A stretch of DNA of 64,000 nucleotides from Nakaseomyces glabratus (taxonomy: Eukaryota; Ascomycota; Saccharomycetes; Saccharomycetales; Saccharomycetaceae). The stretch is taken from positions 310,001 through 374,000 of the forward strand of contig NC_088953.1 in assembly GCF_010111755.1 (NCBI RefSeq), written 5' to 3'. Positions 1-9,708 of this stretch are shown here, one piece after another (the first letter of the stretch is position 1; each line of letters opens with the position of its first letter). A program made the translations under genes and the position numbers. The notes beneath the pieces are model-generated. The model was not told the origin of the DNA, searched no databases, and saw only the letters and a list, made by a program, of their open reading frames with translations.

Positions 1-354
1 ACAATGCCAGAGGTGGAAATATCGAGGATAGTACTACTTGCTGTTAATATTACTTATTATTATAAAGCTCGTCGTATTATTGAGGACCCTGAATCGTGCA
101 TCGTTTTCTCAGAAGAACCCGTACAAATGACATTACGCCATTAATTAATGAAACAGAAACCTCCGCAGAAGGGCCACCCCTAAAAAACTTACCAGTTAAT
201 TTGAAAAATTATTGCTAAGTAATAAGCATTAATTGAATTCATTGGGAGTATATATATTTGGCTAATTCTGCCAAGACGGAGTCCTATTTGTATATTGAGT
301 ATACTTGAGAAGTTGTAGAAGTAGTATTCAAATAAAAGAAAAGTATATTGGACG
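1..354. other. Left window edge, no assigned gene
   Basis: Frame 1 of the plus strand stays open from base 1 to a TAA at 142-144 (47 codons), so the tail of an upstream gene cannot be excluded. I recognise no family in it, and it does not resemble the end of SPO7, the S. cerevisiae neighbour of FUN14, as I remember it. The rest is AT-rich sequence that presumably holds the FUN14 promoter. Confidence 0.3.
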
Positions 355-942
355 ATGTTGTTGCTAGGGAGATTCACTGGTGTTGGAGCCAGACGGTTGT
401 TTTCAATGAATGCAATGAGACCTTTGCGGTCTGCCATGCCTATGGCGTGGAGACGTAGTGGAAATGTTGGTCTCAAGACAGCCTTTATGGGGCTTGCATT
501 TGCTGCGCCATTTAGTGTCTCTATGCTGACTCCATCGAGAACGATATACAACGACACTGCCGTTGACATCGGTGCCAATGTTCTCAAGCAGACGGGGTTG
601 AGTCAAGCAGAAGTAGAAGTGGTAAAAGGTGAACGTAAAGTGAGGTTGGATTACAGAGGCCTGTGTCTGGGTTCTATCCTGGGTGTTGGTGCTGGTGTTA
701 TCATCGGGAAAATATCTGGTGTTCTGGCTTACTTCACTGTTTTTGCCTTCCTGGTGTTACAATGGATGAAGAATAGAGGATTGATTGATAAGAATAGTAG
801 CCAGTTGCGTGGTCTTTACCGCGTGGCTAAGGTAGGATTTGTGGATGAAGAAGGCAATGCGAGATTTGTGAACAGCGAAAACTTGTGCTTCAAGTTGTCT
901 TTCTTGTTAACTTTCCTGCTAGCTGCAGTTAATACACAGTGA
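355..942 (+). CDS. FUN14: FUN14 family mitochondrial outer-membrane protein
   Basis: A 195-residue protein of the FUN14/FUNDC family, integral mitochondrial outer-membrane proteins; animal FUNDC1 is a mitophagy receptor. The family core lies at about residues 98-140, with glycine-rich hydrophobic helices (GSILGVGAGVIIGKISGVLAY) and then a QWMKNRG loop. The C-terminal segment (LSFLLTFLLAAVN) matches the end of yeast Fun14. The N-terminus is rich in arginine and lacks acidic residues, as expected for mitochondrial targeting. S. cerevisiae Fun14 is 198 residues. The neighbour is ERP2, as in S. cerevisiae (YAL008W-YAL007C), which supports orthology although the N-terminal half is divergent. Confidence 0.85.
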   Translation: MLLLGRFTGVGARRLFSMNAMRPLRSAMPMAWRRSGNVGLKTAFMGLAFAAPFSVSMLTPSRTIYNDTAVDIGANVLKQTGLSQAEVEVVKGERKVRLDYRGLCLGSILGVGAGVIIGKISGVLAYFTVFAFLVLQWMKNRGLIDKNSSQLRGLYRVAKVGFVDEEGNARFVNSENLCFKLSFLLTFLLAAVNTQ

Positions 943-1197
943 TGGTGACCGAGAAAAAACAATAGACTAGTATGTCTTTGCTTAAAAGGTCACATATCGT
1001 CAATTCAGGGTTTAAATAATTTAAATATATCTATTCTTTATATCAATGGTGAAAAAAAAAAAATAAACTAATTCCATTCAATAGAAGTTGCCGGTTCTTA
1101 TGGGCACTGTTGCGCGATTGTTTGATGGTTTTTAACGCGGTATTATTATGTATTTATGATTTTATGTACATCAATTTAATAATGCTATACAATGCAT

Positions 1198-1845
1198 TTA
1201 GACAAAATTCTTTTGACGACTACTGAACAAAAATTGGATCAGCAAGGCTTGCAGCACACTGATTGCTACCATGACACCCATAATAAGAAGGGATAACCAG
1301 GTCAATCTTGATTCAGTTGATTCGACAGTAGACATGTTTCTCCACTCTCTTGCTCTCAAGTAGTTCATGATTTTAGTCATCTTGTTTAAGTTCCTGTCAA
1401 TTTCCTCGATGGCATGGTTAGCGATGGCATCCTCTTCGCTGGCATTTGGATCGTCTAGGATACTGTTGTCTTCCTTCTCCATGGTAATTTCAACCTTTTT
1501 CAAAGCTGTACCATAGGAATTGGAGAAGCAGAAGCTGTATTGACCAACACCAAAAGACTTCAGTAGGAAATCACCATATTTCTTGGCCTTTTCCTCGGCT
1601 AAAACATCACCATCTGGACCAACAATTTGCAAATCAATCTCGAAGTTACCACCAGTTAACACTTGGTAACCGACTAATAAAGTGTCACTTAGATCCTCCA
1701 TATCGTAGTATAAACATTCTTTGGAAAATGCGGGCAATGAAATTGCAACTGGAGCATGTACACCCGAGATGGCATGTACAGGCAAGGATAGAAATAGTGC
1801 TATAAGTGAGCAAAAAGCTGCTAGGTTGAAGCTATGCATTGTCAA
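1198..1845 (-). CDS. ERP2: p24/EMP24 family cargo receptor Erp2
   Basis: A 215-residue type I membrane protein of the p24 family, which cycles in COPII/COPI vesicles between ER and Golgi and helps select cargo such as GPI-anchored proteins. Visible parts: signal peptide (residues 1-25), GOLD domain with the KECLYYDM start and FCFSN motif, a predicted coiled coil containing the EEIDRNLNKMTKIMNYL region, the family sequence YLRAREWRNMSTVESTESR, one transmembrane helix (about 182-205), and a short cytosolic tail ending SSRQKNFV with the aromatic sorting signal. The length equals S. cerevisiae Erp2 (215). It converges with FUN14, as in S. cerevisiae. Confidence 0.95.
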   Translation of the reverse strand: MTMHSFNLAAFCSLIALFLSLPVHAISGVHAPVAISLPAFSKECLYYDMEDLSDTLLVGYQVLTGGNFEIDLQIVGPDGDVLAEEKAKKYGDFLLKSFGVGQYSFCFSNSYGTALKKVEITMEKEDNSILDDPNASEEDAIANHAIEEIDRNLNKMTKIMNYLRAREWRNMSTVESTESRLTWLSLLIMGVMVAISVLQALLIQFLFSSRQKNFV

Positions 1846-2121
1846 TTTACTACCAGTTTCTTGTTGTTCCTTTCGATGTTATTGAAATGCTCGAGTCACT
1901 TTATATTGCATACAATAATAGTGACTAAATATGCACTAATATCTTCTCAAGCGAATGTAGTGAACCGTCAATCCATTATGTTCTTTGTTTGGTGGTGCTC
2001 ACTATCTCGAAGTTCTTCACACGAGAAGATACTGACAGGTAATCTAAAAATCGATCTTTTGGTGATTTTTAATCACTAGTCACAATTTGTTTATTCAGTT
2101 TGAAGATATTGTTGAGGGCCA

Positions 2122-3240
2122 TCAGTAATTCGTTATTCTATCATTAGAGAGTAAGTGCTCGATAATGGTAGTATTCATTTCACCTTTCTTAGTTAAGAAT
2201 AATTGCCTTTGTAGTTCAGTTCTCATATTAGCGTATAAATCTGAATGTCCGCTAAACAGAATATTTTGAGCTAGTTTGATATCTCGTGTAGACAATGGTA
2301 GCACCTGTGCTATTGTCGATGAATGACCATCGATCAATTCTAGTATCGAGATTCCCTTTCGAATTAATGACGCACAGGGATAAATAGAATCTGTTGTAAA
2401 ACCCTGATATTTCATGGCAATGTTAATTCCGTGTGGGTCAGGGTCAGTTAAAATGACAAACTGTAAATTACTATTGCATTGCTCTAGTCTATGTAGGAAC
2501 TTTCTTGTCAGCATGTCAGGGTACCCTTTGCCAGTGACTACTATGTAGCCTTCTGTAGGTTTTTGTATTATTGTGTTGTATACCGCATCTTTTTCAATCA
2601 CCAATACTTTCAAGATCATTTGGGGATCATCTTTACAGACCATTATGAAGGCATTACTGTCGAATTGTGGTATCAATTGAGACTTGCCTTTTGTAATCTT
2701 TATTTTTTTGGTGTCCGACGAGTTTATTATAATATCAACAGCCGTAAATATGAGGCCTTTCTGAGTAGCAGTAATATTGAGATCTTCTCTAATCGTCAAG
2801 CCTAGCGCTTTCTGTATATGATCCACAGTGTCTACCACAAGCCGTTGGCTTTTGAACAATTCAACGTTTCTATAAAAAATATCCCTCGAGGTAAATGCAG
2901 TACATTTCTCAATATTTCTTTGTATTTCCTTGAGTAGCGTAAATGTGATGGACAGTTTCTGGATTTTGTTTTGCAGCAGCTTGCCTTTCAACCTCCCCGA
3001 TAAAGGGAACTCGATGGGTTTCTTGAACAGTCCATGTAACTGAAAGCCTTGTTGTTGTTGTCCCACTGAATTCTTACATAAAGTCAGTATATCCTGGATC
3101 TTATTGTGTATTTGCTGTGACTTGTCGGCGTTGTCATCAACCACTGGGCTAAAGAAGACTGCTCTTTTATCGGCGGTAAGTCTAGCACGTAGCTCTGATA
3201 TATCAGCAGAGTCGTATATATCAGCAAGAGTAAAGTTCAT
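2122..3240 (-). CDS. SPO11: Meiotic double-strand-break transesterase Spo11
   Basis: A 372-residue homologue of topoisomerase VI subunit A that makes the DNA double-strand breaks that start meiotic recombination. The catalytic winged-helix tyrosine is Tyr123 in RDIFYRNVELF. The Toprim metal residues are present: Glu216 in VIEKDA, and Asp266/Asp268 in the TDPDPHGINIAMKY motif. The TGKGYPD motif sits at about 236-242. S. cerevisiae Spo11 is 398 residues, so the length is normal and the frame is unbroken. It has no obvious neighbour partners here: upstream is divergent GPN2 and downstream is ERP2 on the same strand, so it marks a rearrangement point relative to S. cerevisiae. Confidence 0.93.
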   Translation of the reverse strand: MNFTLADIYDSADISELRARLTADKRAVFFSPVVDDNADKSQQIHNKIQDILTLCKNSVGQQQQGFQLHGLFKKPIEFPLSGRLKGKLLQNKIQKLSITFTLLKEIQRNIEKCTAFTSRDIFYRNVELFKSQRLVVDTVDHIQKALGLTIREDLNITATQKGLIFTAVDIIINSSDTKKIKITKGKSQLIPQFDSNAFIMVCKDDPQMILKVLVIEKDAVYNTIIQKPTEGYIVVTGKGYPDMLTRKFLHRLEQCNSNLQFVILTDPDPHGINIAMKYQGFTTDSIYPCASLIRKGISILELIDGHSSTIAQVLPLSTRDIKLAQNILFSGHSDLYANMRTELQRQLFLTKKGEMNTTIIEHLLSNDRITNY

Positions 3241-3798
3241 TTTAGATATATCTAGCTCACACTACTGGAAGCGTTTTTATGTTCGATGTTGGCTCAAATG
3301 AAGCACATTGTTTGATACTTTTCAAAATATTTTTTTGTCTCTTTAGTGTTGTAACAACCGCTGGCAAGTTTGTGAAGTGGATGAAGTTTTACATGACATA
3401 TTATGTAAAGGATGTTCTGGTATAGAATGGTAAGAATGATTCAAAGTAGAGATTATACCTTGCTGATGAACAGGGATTATGTCAAGAGAGAAAGCGAGTA
3501 CTTTCAGTAACGCAAATCGAAACAAAGTCTGGGAAAACTTCTAGCGGGGTACACAGTACTGTTGGATAATAAGTAGCGATGGATCTAGTTGAAGATATGC
3601 TTATCTGATTCAAAATTATTAATCATTAAACTCTGATTTCATATACTGTTTGCTATAGCATTTTCAAATTTTTGATTTTGACTGCGAAAGTGAAGAAAAA
3701 CGAAGACAGCGATGAGCTAGAAACACAAATATAATGGATGGCAAATTTATTTATTGGTGTGGTGCTCAAACCGTATAGTTACGACAAATAAACACAAG
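3241..3798. other. Divergent SPO11/GPN2 intergenic region
   Basis: 558 bases between two divergent genes, AT-rich. A 60-codon minus frame (3343-3525) has no recognisable features. I see no full Ume6 URS1 site upstream of SPO11. The best partial match (TCGGCGGTAA, near 3171-3180) is inside the SPO11 coding region. Confidence 0.5.
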
Positions 3799-4842
3799 AT
3801 GCCATTTGGACAGATAGTCATTGGACCACCAGGTTCTGGTAAGTCAACTTACTGTAATGGTTGCAGTCAGTTCTTCAATGCCATCGGAAGGCATGCACAA
3901 ATAGTTAACATGGACCCAGCCAACGACAAGTTGCCGTATCCGTGCGCAGTCGATATTAGAGATTTCATTACGCTGGAAGAAATTATGAGTGAACAGCAAC
4001 TTGGCCCCAATGGTGGACTTATGTACGCTATCGAATCTCTGGATAAGTCCATCGACATGTTTATTCTACAGATCAAATCCTTAGTGGAACAGGAGAAGGC
4101 CTATGTTGTGTTTGATTGTCCCGGCCAAGTGGAGCTCTTTACACATCATTCTGCCTTGTTCCATGTTTTCAAGAGACTGGAGAGAGACCTTAAGATCAGG
4201 CTCTGTGTTGTCAATTTGATTGATTGTCACTACTTGACCTCGCCTACTCAGTACATCTCAATTCTGCTGCTGGCACTACGATCCATGCTAATGATGGATT
4301 TACCCCAGATAAACGTTTTTTCAAAGATAGATATGATCAAGTCCTATGGAGAGCTGCCGTTCCGTCTAGACTACTACACAGAGGTTCAGGACTTGGACTA
4401 CCTGATGCCTCATATTGAGAAAGAGAATAACACATTGATGGCCAAACGGTACAGCAAGCTGACTGAGACCATCAGTGAGCTAGTCAGCGATTTCAACCTG
4501 GTTTCCTTTGAAGTGCTTGCAGTGGACGACAAGGAGAGCATGATCAACTTACAAAGCATAGTGGACAAAGCCAACGGGTACATATTTGGTTCCTCCGAAG
4601 TAGGTGGAGACACTGTGTGGGCTGAGGCCACGAGAGAGGGTGCTCTAATAGCAAATTATGATATACAGGATAGATGGATTGACAACAAAGAGATGTACGA
4701 CAAGATGGAGCAAGAGAGGAGAGCTGAGATTCTGCGCGACAGAGAGATGCAAGAGAAAGAAGTGGACGTGGACAACGAGGACGAGTGGGAAGCGGCGCTA
4801 AGAGAATGGGAGGAGAAACAGAACACAGACTACGTGAGGTGA
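3799..4842 (+). CDS. GPN2: GPN-loop GTPase 2
   Basis: A 347-residue GPN-loop GTPase required for assembly and nuclear import of RNA polymerase II (and III) and linked to sister-chromatid cohesion. The P-loop GPPGSGKST is at residues 9-17, the defining Gly-Pro-Asn insert at 69-71 (QLGPNGGL), followed by the FDCPGQVE switch region and the SKIDM base-recognition motif. An acidic, glutamate-rich tail closes the protein. I chose the ATG at 3799 rather than the in-frame ATG at 3754, because MPFGQIVIGPPGSGKS is the conserved family start and gives exactly the S. cerevisiae length. It is the first gene of the block collinear with YOR262W-YOR270C. Confidence 0.97.
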   Translation: MPFGQIVIGPPGSGKSTYCNGCSQFFNAIGRHAQIVNMDPANDKLPYPCAVDIRDFITLEEIMSEQQLGPNGGLMYAIESLDKSIDMFILQIKSLVEQEKAYVVFDCPGQVELFTHHSALFHVFKRLERDLKIRLCVVNLIDCHYLTSPTQYISILLLALRSMLMMDLPQINVFSKIDMIKSYGELPFRLDYYTEVQDLDYLMPHIEKENNTLMAKRYSKLTETISELVSDFNLVSFEVLAVDDKESMINLQSIVDKANGYIFGSSEVGGDTVWAEATREGALIANYDIQDRWIDNKEMYDKMEQERRAEILRDREMQEKEVDVDNEDEWEAALREWEEKQNTDYVR

Positions 4843-5098
4843 GGTGACATGCTTCTCTTCCTTGATCTTATTGTGACCCCAAGTTAGGATCACACTATCA
4901 CTGCAGAATTTGGGAAAGCGTGTAGTATAGCAAGCAGCAATCCGAGTCGGAAAAAAAGTGTACATGTGAATCAAGCCCGTATCCACAACAAACGCACTAC
5001 ACTGTACAAATATATGACTTCCATGGCGCAGCTGAGACCAGAGTGCCGTTTATACTATTACCCACATGTAGTGTGACATACCTATATACGAATAATAT

Positions 5099-5752
5099 AC
5101 CAGCACTTTTTTCCAACTTTAGTGTTTCTCTCAGTTTTTTGTACGCACTATTCATAGGCAGGGCTCAGACAGCCCGCAGGAAGCCGTGCACCTCCCCCCA
5201 CACACACAACCCCGCCTATTTTACTCCACAGAAACACACGCATGCCGGTACCCACCACGGGCCTTGCACAAGGGGAGTAGTGGAAGTGAAAACAATGAGA
5301 CCAGCGAATCTGCAGGAAAGAGTGCTGGCTAATCGTCCAATTTTGCAGTGCTTCTGCGATAGGTTCTGTGCCAGATGGGAGTAAATAGGAATTTAGGGAT
5401 AAATAGCGTATTCCGGGAAGATTCGATCGGGAAGTCAGAAACACAAGTGGAGAGGGGTTGCTGGGCACCCTTGCCGGGCACCCTTGCCGGGGATCCTTGC
5501 TGGGCACGATTGCCGGGCAGAGACTGTAGCGCGGCAAGTTAATTGCAGGTAACTTGCTCCGGTTCCTCTGGAGCGGTGATTTCTGTGTGCATTTTCGGGA
5601 TTTTTCCATGAACTGTAAATCCCTTACTCTATTAGGCAACGTAATAATTACTGTAATTTAAATTTAGTTCACACTAAATATAGCGGAATAGCTGTGATGC
5701 CCTGAAGTTGAAGCTGTCTGTATTATTGACCAGCACTTTTGTAAGTGGCTGG
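5099..5752. promoter_or_regulatory. Cluster of Ace2/Swi5-type CCAGC/GCTGG cores upstream of DSE3
   Basis: ACCAGC occurs at 5099-5104, 5300-5305 and 5729-5734. GCTGG (its inverse core) occurs at 5324-5328, 5460-5464, 5499-5503 and 5748-5752. Ace2 and Swi5 bind RRCCAGCR-type sites, and DSE genes are daughter-specific Ace2 targets in S. cerevisiae. Five-base cores are common by chance, so only the clustering and the gene identity support function; that is inference. Confidence 0.4.
5462..5520. repeat. Imperfect GC-rich tandem repeat
   Basis: A unit of about 13-14 bases resembling GGGCACCCTTGCC recurs about four times with drift. It is much richer in GC than its surroundings and lies about 400 bases upstream of DSE3. 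Confidence 0.7.
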
Positions 5753-5888
5753 GTATATGGGTTCGAGTTTCTTATAAATACCTGACAAGAGTGTTGATTA
5801 GATTTGGATGCTGTAATGTTTTTTAGAGGAGAGGTTCGGCCACTGGCATTTAGCAAAAATAAACTCATATTGAAAGAGTACTGATACG

Positions 5889-7205
5889 ATGCCTAGAAAG
5901 TTTTTAGGTGAGAAGATAGATAGGAATACTGATTTCCTGCGGCCCTCGTCGCTTACGCTGACCGCTGATGACTTGAAAGTGATCCCTGATTTTAAATGTG
6001 ATGATGATGATGCTGTGCTGAGCGGTAACAAAACAGGCAAAAGGTTATCAAGGAAGTTTGGAGGCACCATGAGGCTCAAACAACGGCTGGAGTCTGTTCC
6101 TGAGCTTTTCTTGCATGATTTCAGAAAGAGAAGAGGACAGAAACTTCAAGAGAGGAATAATGACGAACAAATATCAAGGGCCAAGTTACCACCACATTTG
6201 AGTGGTCTGCGGAGACCCAACGGTTTACCGGCACGTAAACCTCTCCGCACAATCACTGAAGTGTTACCACCAGTCACATCTTACAATAATAGCATTGAAC
6301 AAAACGAAGACGATTTATACTATGTGGAAAAGAAGGATCCCAAGGAGCATGTAGTTGAAACGAATCACAAGGAGATGCGTCCCTTGGATAAACCGTTGAT
6401 CGAGAAGGTAGAAAATGTGTACCTAGAACCACTTATATTTCCAGTACAAGTTTCAGAGCCAGTAAACCAGATGTCTATACCCATGGAGGAGTTGCAGAAA
6501 TATGGGAAGAGTGACAGTGAAATACTGTTTGATGAAATTATATCAGCATATGAACCACACATGGAGACTACAGGAGATGTTAGTAACGTGCTAAACAGTG
6601 AAATTTTATCCGTTCTAGATCGTGTCTCAAATGCGCCAAAGAAGAACTGGAATTTGATGGCTCCAAAAGTGATATCAGCAGAGGCGATTGAGGAAAATAA
6701 ACGACTCTCCATCAACTCTATTGCTAGCTCGGGTAGAACACCCGAATCGACTAGGAACTCACGTTTCTGCGAAAATCTCTCCAGTCCAGAATACAGTACA
6801 GCTGCGAGTGTGTCAGACAGATGGAGCTCCGGTGATGAATTCTCAGATGTTGCCAGTAGCAACCCTAACTCACATGCAATAAGCCATGATGGCTCATACA
6901 CAACTGCGCTCGGGTCGATACCATCATTGGCTGGATCTGTAGACAACTTGGACATCCTGGATCAAAAGGATATCCTATCACCCACGGTTTCAAATGAAAT
7001 AATTACAGTAAAGCCAGTTCCTCAAAACACTGTTGAGACAATGCACGTAACAAAAATTGTTATCAAACCCCAGCTATTTCTCGATTGGGAATCTGAAGAA
7101 GAGGATGATCCAATCGATGCCTTGAGCAGACAGGTCGATAATATCGAAATTGCAAGTGTTTACAGTGGCAGTAGCAGTGTGTACAGTGACCACTTTGCAA
7201 CCTAG
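5889..7205 (+). CDS. DSE3: Dse3-like daughter-cell-specific protein
   Basis: A 438-residue protein without a recognisable enzymatic domain, mostly polar and serine-rich (residues about 255-345), with acidic patches (ESEEEDDPIDAL near 403-414). I assign it as DSE3 from position: it lies between GPN2 and RBL2 exactly as YOR264W does, and the length matches (S. cerevisiae Dse3 is about 430 residues). S. cerevisiae Dse3 is a daughter-cell-specific bud-neck protein of unclear function expressed under Ace2. The basic N-terminus and the C-terminal QVDNIEIASVYSGSSSVYS segment are the most patterned parts. Direct sequence similarity to Dse3 was not checked. Confidence 0.75.
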   Translation: MPRKFLGEKIDRNTDFLRPSSLTLTADDLKVIPDFKCDDDDAVLSGNKTGKRLSRKFGGTMRLKQRLESVPELFLHDFRKRRGQKLQERNNDEQISRAKLPPHLSGLRRPNGLPARKPLRTITEVLPPVTSYNNSIEQNEDDLYYVEKKDPKEHVVETNHKEMRPLDKPLIEKVENVYLEPLIFPVQVSEPVNQMSIPMEELQKYGKSDSEILFDEIISAYEPHMETTGDVSNVLNSEILSVLDRVSNAPKKNWNLMAPKVISAEAIEENKRLSINSIASSGRTPESTRNSRFCENLSSPEYSTAASVSDRWSSGDEFSDVASSNPNSHAISHDGSYTTALGSIPSLAGSVDNLDILDQKDILSPTVSNEIITVKPVPQNTVETMHVTKIVIKPQLFLDWESEEEDDPIDALSRQVDNIEIASVYSGSSSVYSDHFAT

Positions 7206-7535
7206 CACCAAGCCATGTTCCTCCACAAATTACTCATGTTTAGTTTTACTAATCTATTAGCATAAATACCACTATTAAATACCTAATATAGAGCATTCCC
7301 ACTCTTATCTCGCACAATCATCTATAGTGTATTATCCATCGAATTGTTGAAACAAAGGCATTTCTTCAGATTTTCAAGACAAACACGCATGAAACGTGTA
7401 AACAGACCGAGTAATGCTTGCTAATGGATTTGAAGCAATTGTATAAGGCTATGTGGTTTAAGAACCGGGTGGTTATCTTGTCAGCTATTATCAAATACTT
7501 GAAGTACTAAATCGTAACCAAGTAACGAGCTACCC
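7206..7535. other. DSE3-RBL2 intergenic region
   Basis: 330 bases between tandem genes; AT-rich, with no distinct element recognised. Confidence 0.4.
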
Positions 7536-7856
7536 ATGTCCCCAACACAATTAGAGATAAAAGTGAAAGCCTTGCAGAGATTGGTCAAGGAAGAAAAGTA
7601 CTACTTGCAAGAGCTGAAGGATCAGAAGAAGCATGTTGATGAGCTGAAGGCTGACAGTTCAGTTGACAAGTATGACCTGAAAAAGCAGGAAGAAGTATTG
7701 GCTGACACTGAAAGATTGCTACCCACATTATACGTTAAAATAAAGGAGTTCCAGGATAACTTGGAAGAATATCTGAACACATACAATGGTAACGAGGATA
7801 CAAAAGAAGCTAAGGAAGCAATTGAAACTTCGAAGAAACTTCTCTCTAAGCACTGA
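7536..7856 (+). CDS. RBL2: Tubulin-binding cofactor A
   Basis: A 106-residue, all-helical protein of the tubulin cofactor A family, which captures folded beta-tubulin and protects the cell from excess free beta-tubulin. The sequence is a charged three-helix bundle (MSPTQLEIKVKALQRLVKEE, then EVLADTERLLPTLYVKIKEFQDNLEEYL, then EAKEAIETSKKLLS). The length equals S. cerevisiae Rbl2 (106). Its place between DSE3 and PNT1 is as in YOR264W-YOR266W. Confidence 0.95.
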   Translation: MSPTQLEIKVKALQRLVKEEKYYLQELKDQKKHVDELKADSSVDKYDLKKQEEVLADTERLLPTLYVKIKEFQDNLEEYLNTYNGNEDTKEAKEAIETSKKLLSKH

Positions 7857-8124
7857 AATGGATTGCTAATTGTCCAAGTTCTATATCTATCTAGTTCATA
7901 TTTAAAAGGTGTATTTTTAATATAAGGTAAGCCCTGTGGTAAGATGTTTTTATGTTTTGGAATCACTTCACCACCAAGAAAACTAATATGTTCCAAGTCT
8001 AAAATCGATTAATTGAGACATTAGTAACACTTAAGGACCTCTGGATATAAGATGAATAATTGTACATATTTAATAGATCCAATTAAAAACAATCGCTCCC
8101 TTTCAGGTACCATAAACTAGAAGT

Positions 8125-9264
8125 ATGCAAATTGCAGCTCGAAACAACCTACTTTGGATTGCAACAAGGCATAGTAGTAATACTGTTCAAGCCAACCGAT
8201 TATTTGAACTGTACAAAAATGGGAAACTGCAGGTAGTAACCTCCCATACCAAGATACAAGATGATTTCAATTCAACTAGATCGTTACCTATGGTAGAGTT
8301 CCCCAAAAACCGGATATTCACAGAGGTTGAGAACGATACAAAAGTAGGCAACTGGAGGAAACCTATTACCAAGTACTATCGACTTGGTATTTCGCTTCTA
8401 AAATTTTACAGAGATGGGATTCAAAATACATATGCAGTTTATCGCGATAGCCGTCGCTTCCTCAAGGGTTTTGGCTCCCAAAACTATAAAGATGCAATAC
8501 CCTCCATGCTCAGAATAATCGAATCTCAAGAGCTGCAACTAAAAAGAAATGTATTAACAAATAACACCAATGATTTAGCATTTAAGAGAGCTGATTTAGT
8601 GGAAATGATGAGAAGAAATGAGATATATAAGCTACCAAACTTCTTCATTATATGTCTGGTTTTTGAAGAATTGACAGCTGTGCTATGCTATTTCTTTCCT
8701 CAAGTTGCTCCAAGAAATTGTATGACACCTGGTGGATACTTCAAAATATCTAACAAAAAAATCGAGCAATTCAAGAAACTTACCAGAGAAGTAATTACGG
8801 ATAGCGAACAATATTTACCGCCCTATGCACTTTCAAATTCCCAGATTTATGGTATCATTAAAAACTCGGAAATGCCTATTTCAAGAGGAAAGTTGTATTT
8901 ACGCAATATGTTTAATATAAAGGATAAATTGATACAGGACTTAACTATATGGTATCAATACATTTATATTGATGATTGGTATCTAGTAACAACTCTACTG
9001 AAAGGGAAGGAACTACGTTTAGATAGATCAGAGCTTGTAAATTGCATTTATGAACGTAAACTGTACCAAAAAGGTGAAAATTTAAACGAAATGATGCTAT
9101 CGAAAGAAGGTACTGATACCCTGGTTCGCAGATTAATAGATTACTGGTCATATAGGTTTGGTAACACAATCATTATCGATGGAAAACTCACCTTTAATGA
9201 AAAGTGGGGAATTACAAACTTAAAGTCCATGCTCCCTGAGAATACGTTAACAATAGGTCGATAA
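8125..9264 (+). CDS. PNT1: Pnt1-like mitochondrial inner-membrane protein
   Basis: A 379-residue protein with a mitochondrial-type N-terminus (MQIAARNNLLWIATRHSS: basic and hydroxylated, no acidic residue). A LETM1-like region follows: the block around residues 110-215 resembles the LETM1 ribosome-binding fold, with the YKLPNFFIICLVFEELTAVLCYFFPQVAPRNCMTPGGYF segment typical of the family. S. cerevisiae Pnt1 (423 residues) is an inner-membrane protein tied to export of Cox2 domains and to pentamidine resistance. The assignment rests on family pattern and on position between RBL2 and HRK1 (YOR266W). Confidence 0.85.
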   Translation: MQIAARNNLLWIATRHSSNTVQANRLFELYKNGKLQVVTSHTKIQDDFNSTRSLPMVEFPKNRIFTEVENDTKVGNWRKPITKYYRLGISLLKFYRDGIQNTYAVYRDSRRFLKGFGSQNYKDAIPSMLRIIESQELQLKRNVLTNNTNDLAFKRADLVEMMRRNEIYKLPNFFIICLVFEELTAVLCYFFPQVAPRNCMTPGGYFKISNKKIEQFKKLTREVITDSEQYLPPYALSNSQIYGIIKNSEMPISRGKLYLRNMFNIKDKLIQDLTIWYQYIYIDDWYLVTTLLKGKELRLDRSELVNCIYERKLYQKGENLNEMMLSKEGTDTLVRRLIDYWSYRFGNTIIIDGKLTFNEKWGITNLKSMLPENTLTIGR

Positions 9265-9708
9265 AATCATCTCACATACATGTAAATAAAATTTAATCGT
9301 AAAATTCATATTATATATTAAGCATACTAAGAACTTAAATTTTGTTCGGATATAGTTATATTAGGTAGTAATGTAATTGATAAAAAAAATATTATTATAT
9401 TTCAGTGGATAATGGTCGTCTTTAAATTAAGTAACATAAAAAGGCTTACAGTAAAAGTTACTAGTTCTATCATTCTGAGAAGTATCTTACAATGTAAGTA
9501 TGCAACATATATTATTCATCGTCTCTGTAATGTCCTATCACATTTCATTTTCTTTTAATCTTAAAATCGTTATCTCATAATTGCATTTTTAGATAGTTCT
9601 AGTTCTGGCCTTGGCAGAACTATATTATCTTTTAGTCATATTTTCATCTGTAGGGCTTCACCATCGACGCAAGTTCATTGTGTGGGTTAACCATCCAATC
9701 ATGGAGTT
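9265..9708. other. PNT1/HRK1 convergent 3' region
   Basis: 444 AT-rich bases between two convergent genes, presumably both 3' ends and poly(A) signals. No gene or repeat was seen. Confidence 0.5.

Larger units (their letters stand above)
4843..5888. other. GPN2-DSE3 intergenic region
   Basis: 1,046 bases. It includes an imperfect GC-rich tandem repeat of a GGGCACCCTTGCC-type unit at about 5462-5520 and several Ace2/Swi5-type cores (separate entry). Open frames here (for example 5148-5639 minus) are built largely from the repeat and from cytosine/adenine-rich sequence, and they look fortuitous. Confidence 0.5.

Noticed and set aside
3171..3180. URS1-like TCGGCGGTAA at SPO11
   Set aside because: It matches only 8 of 10 bases and lies within the coding region.
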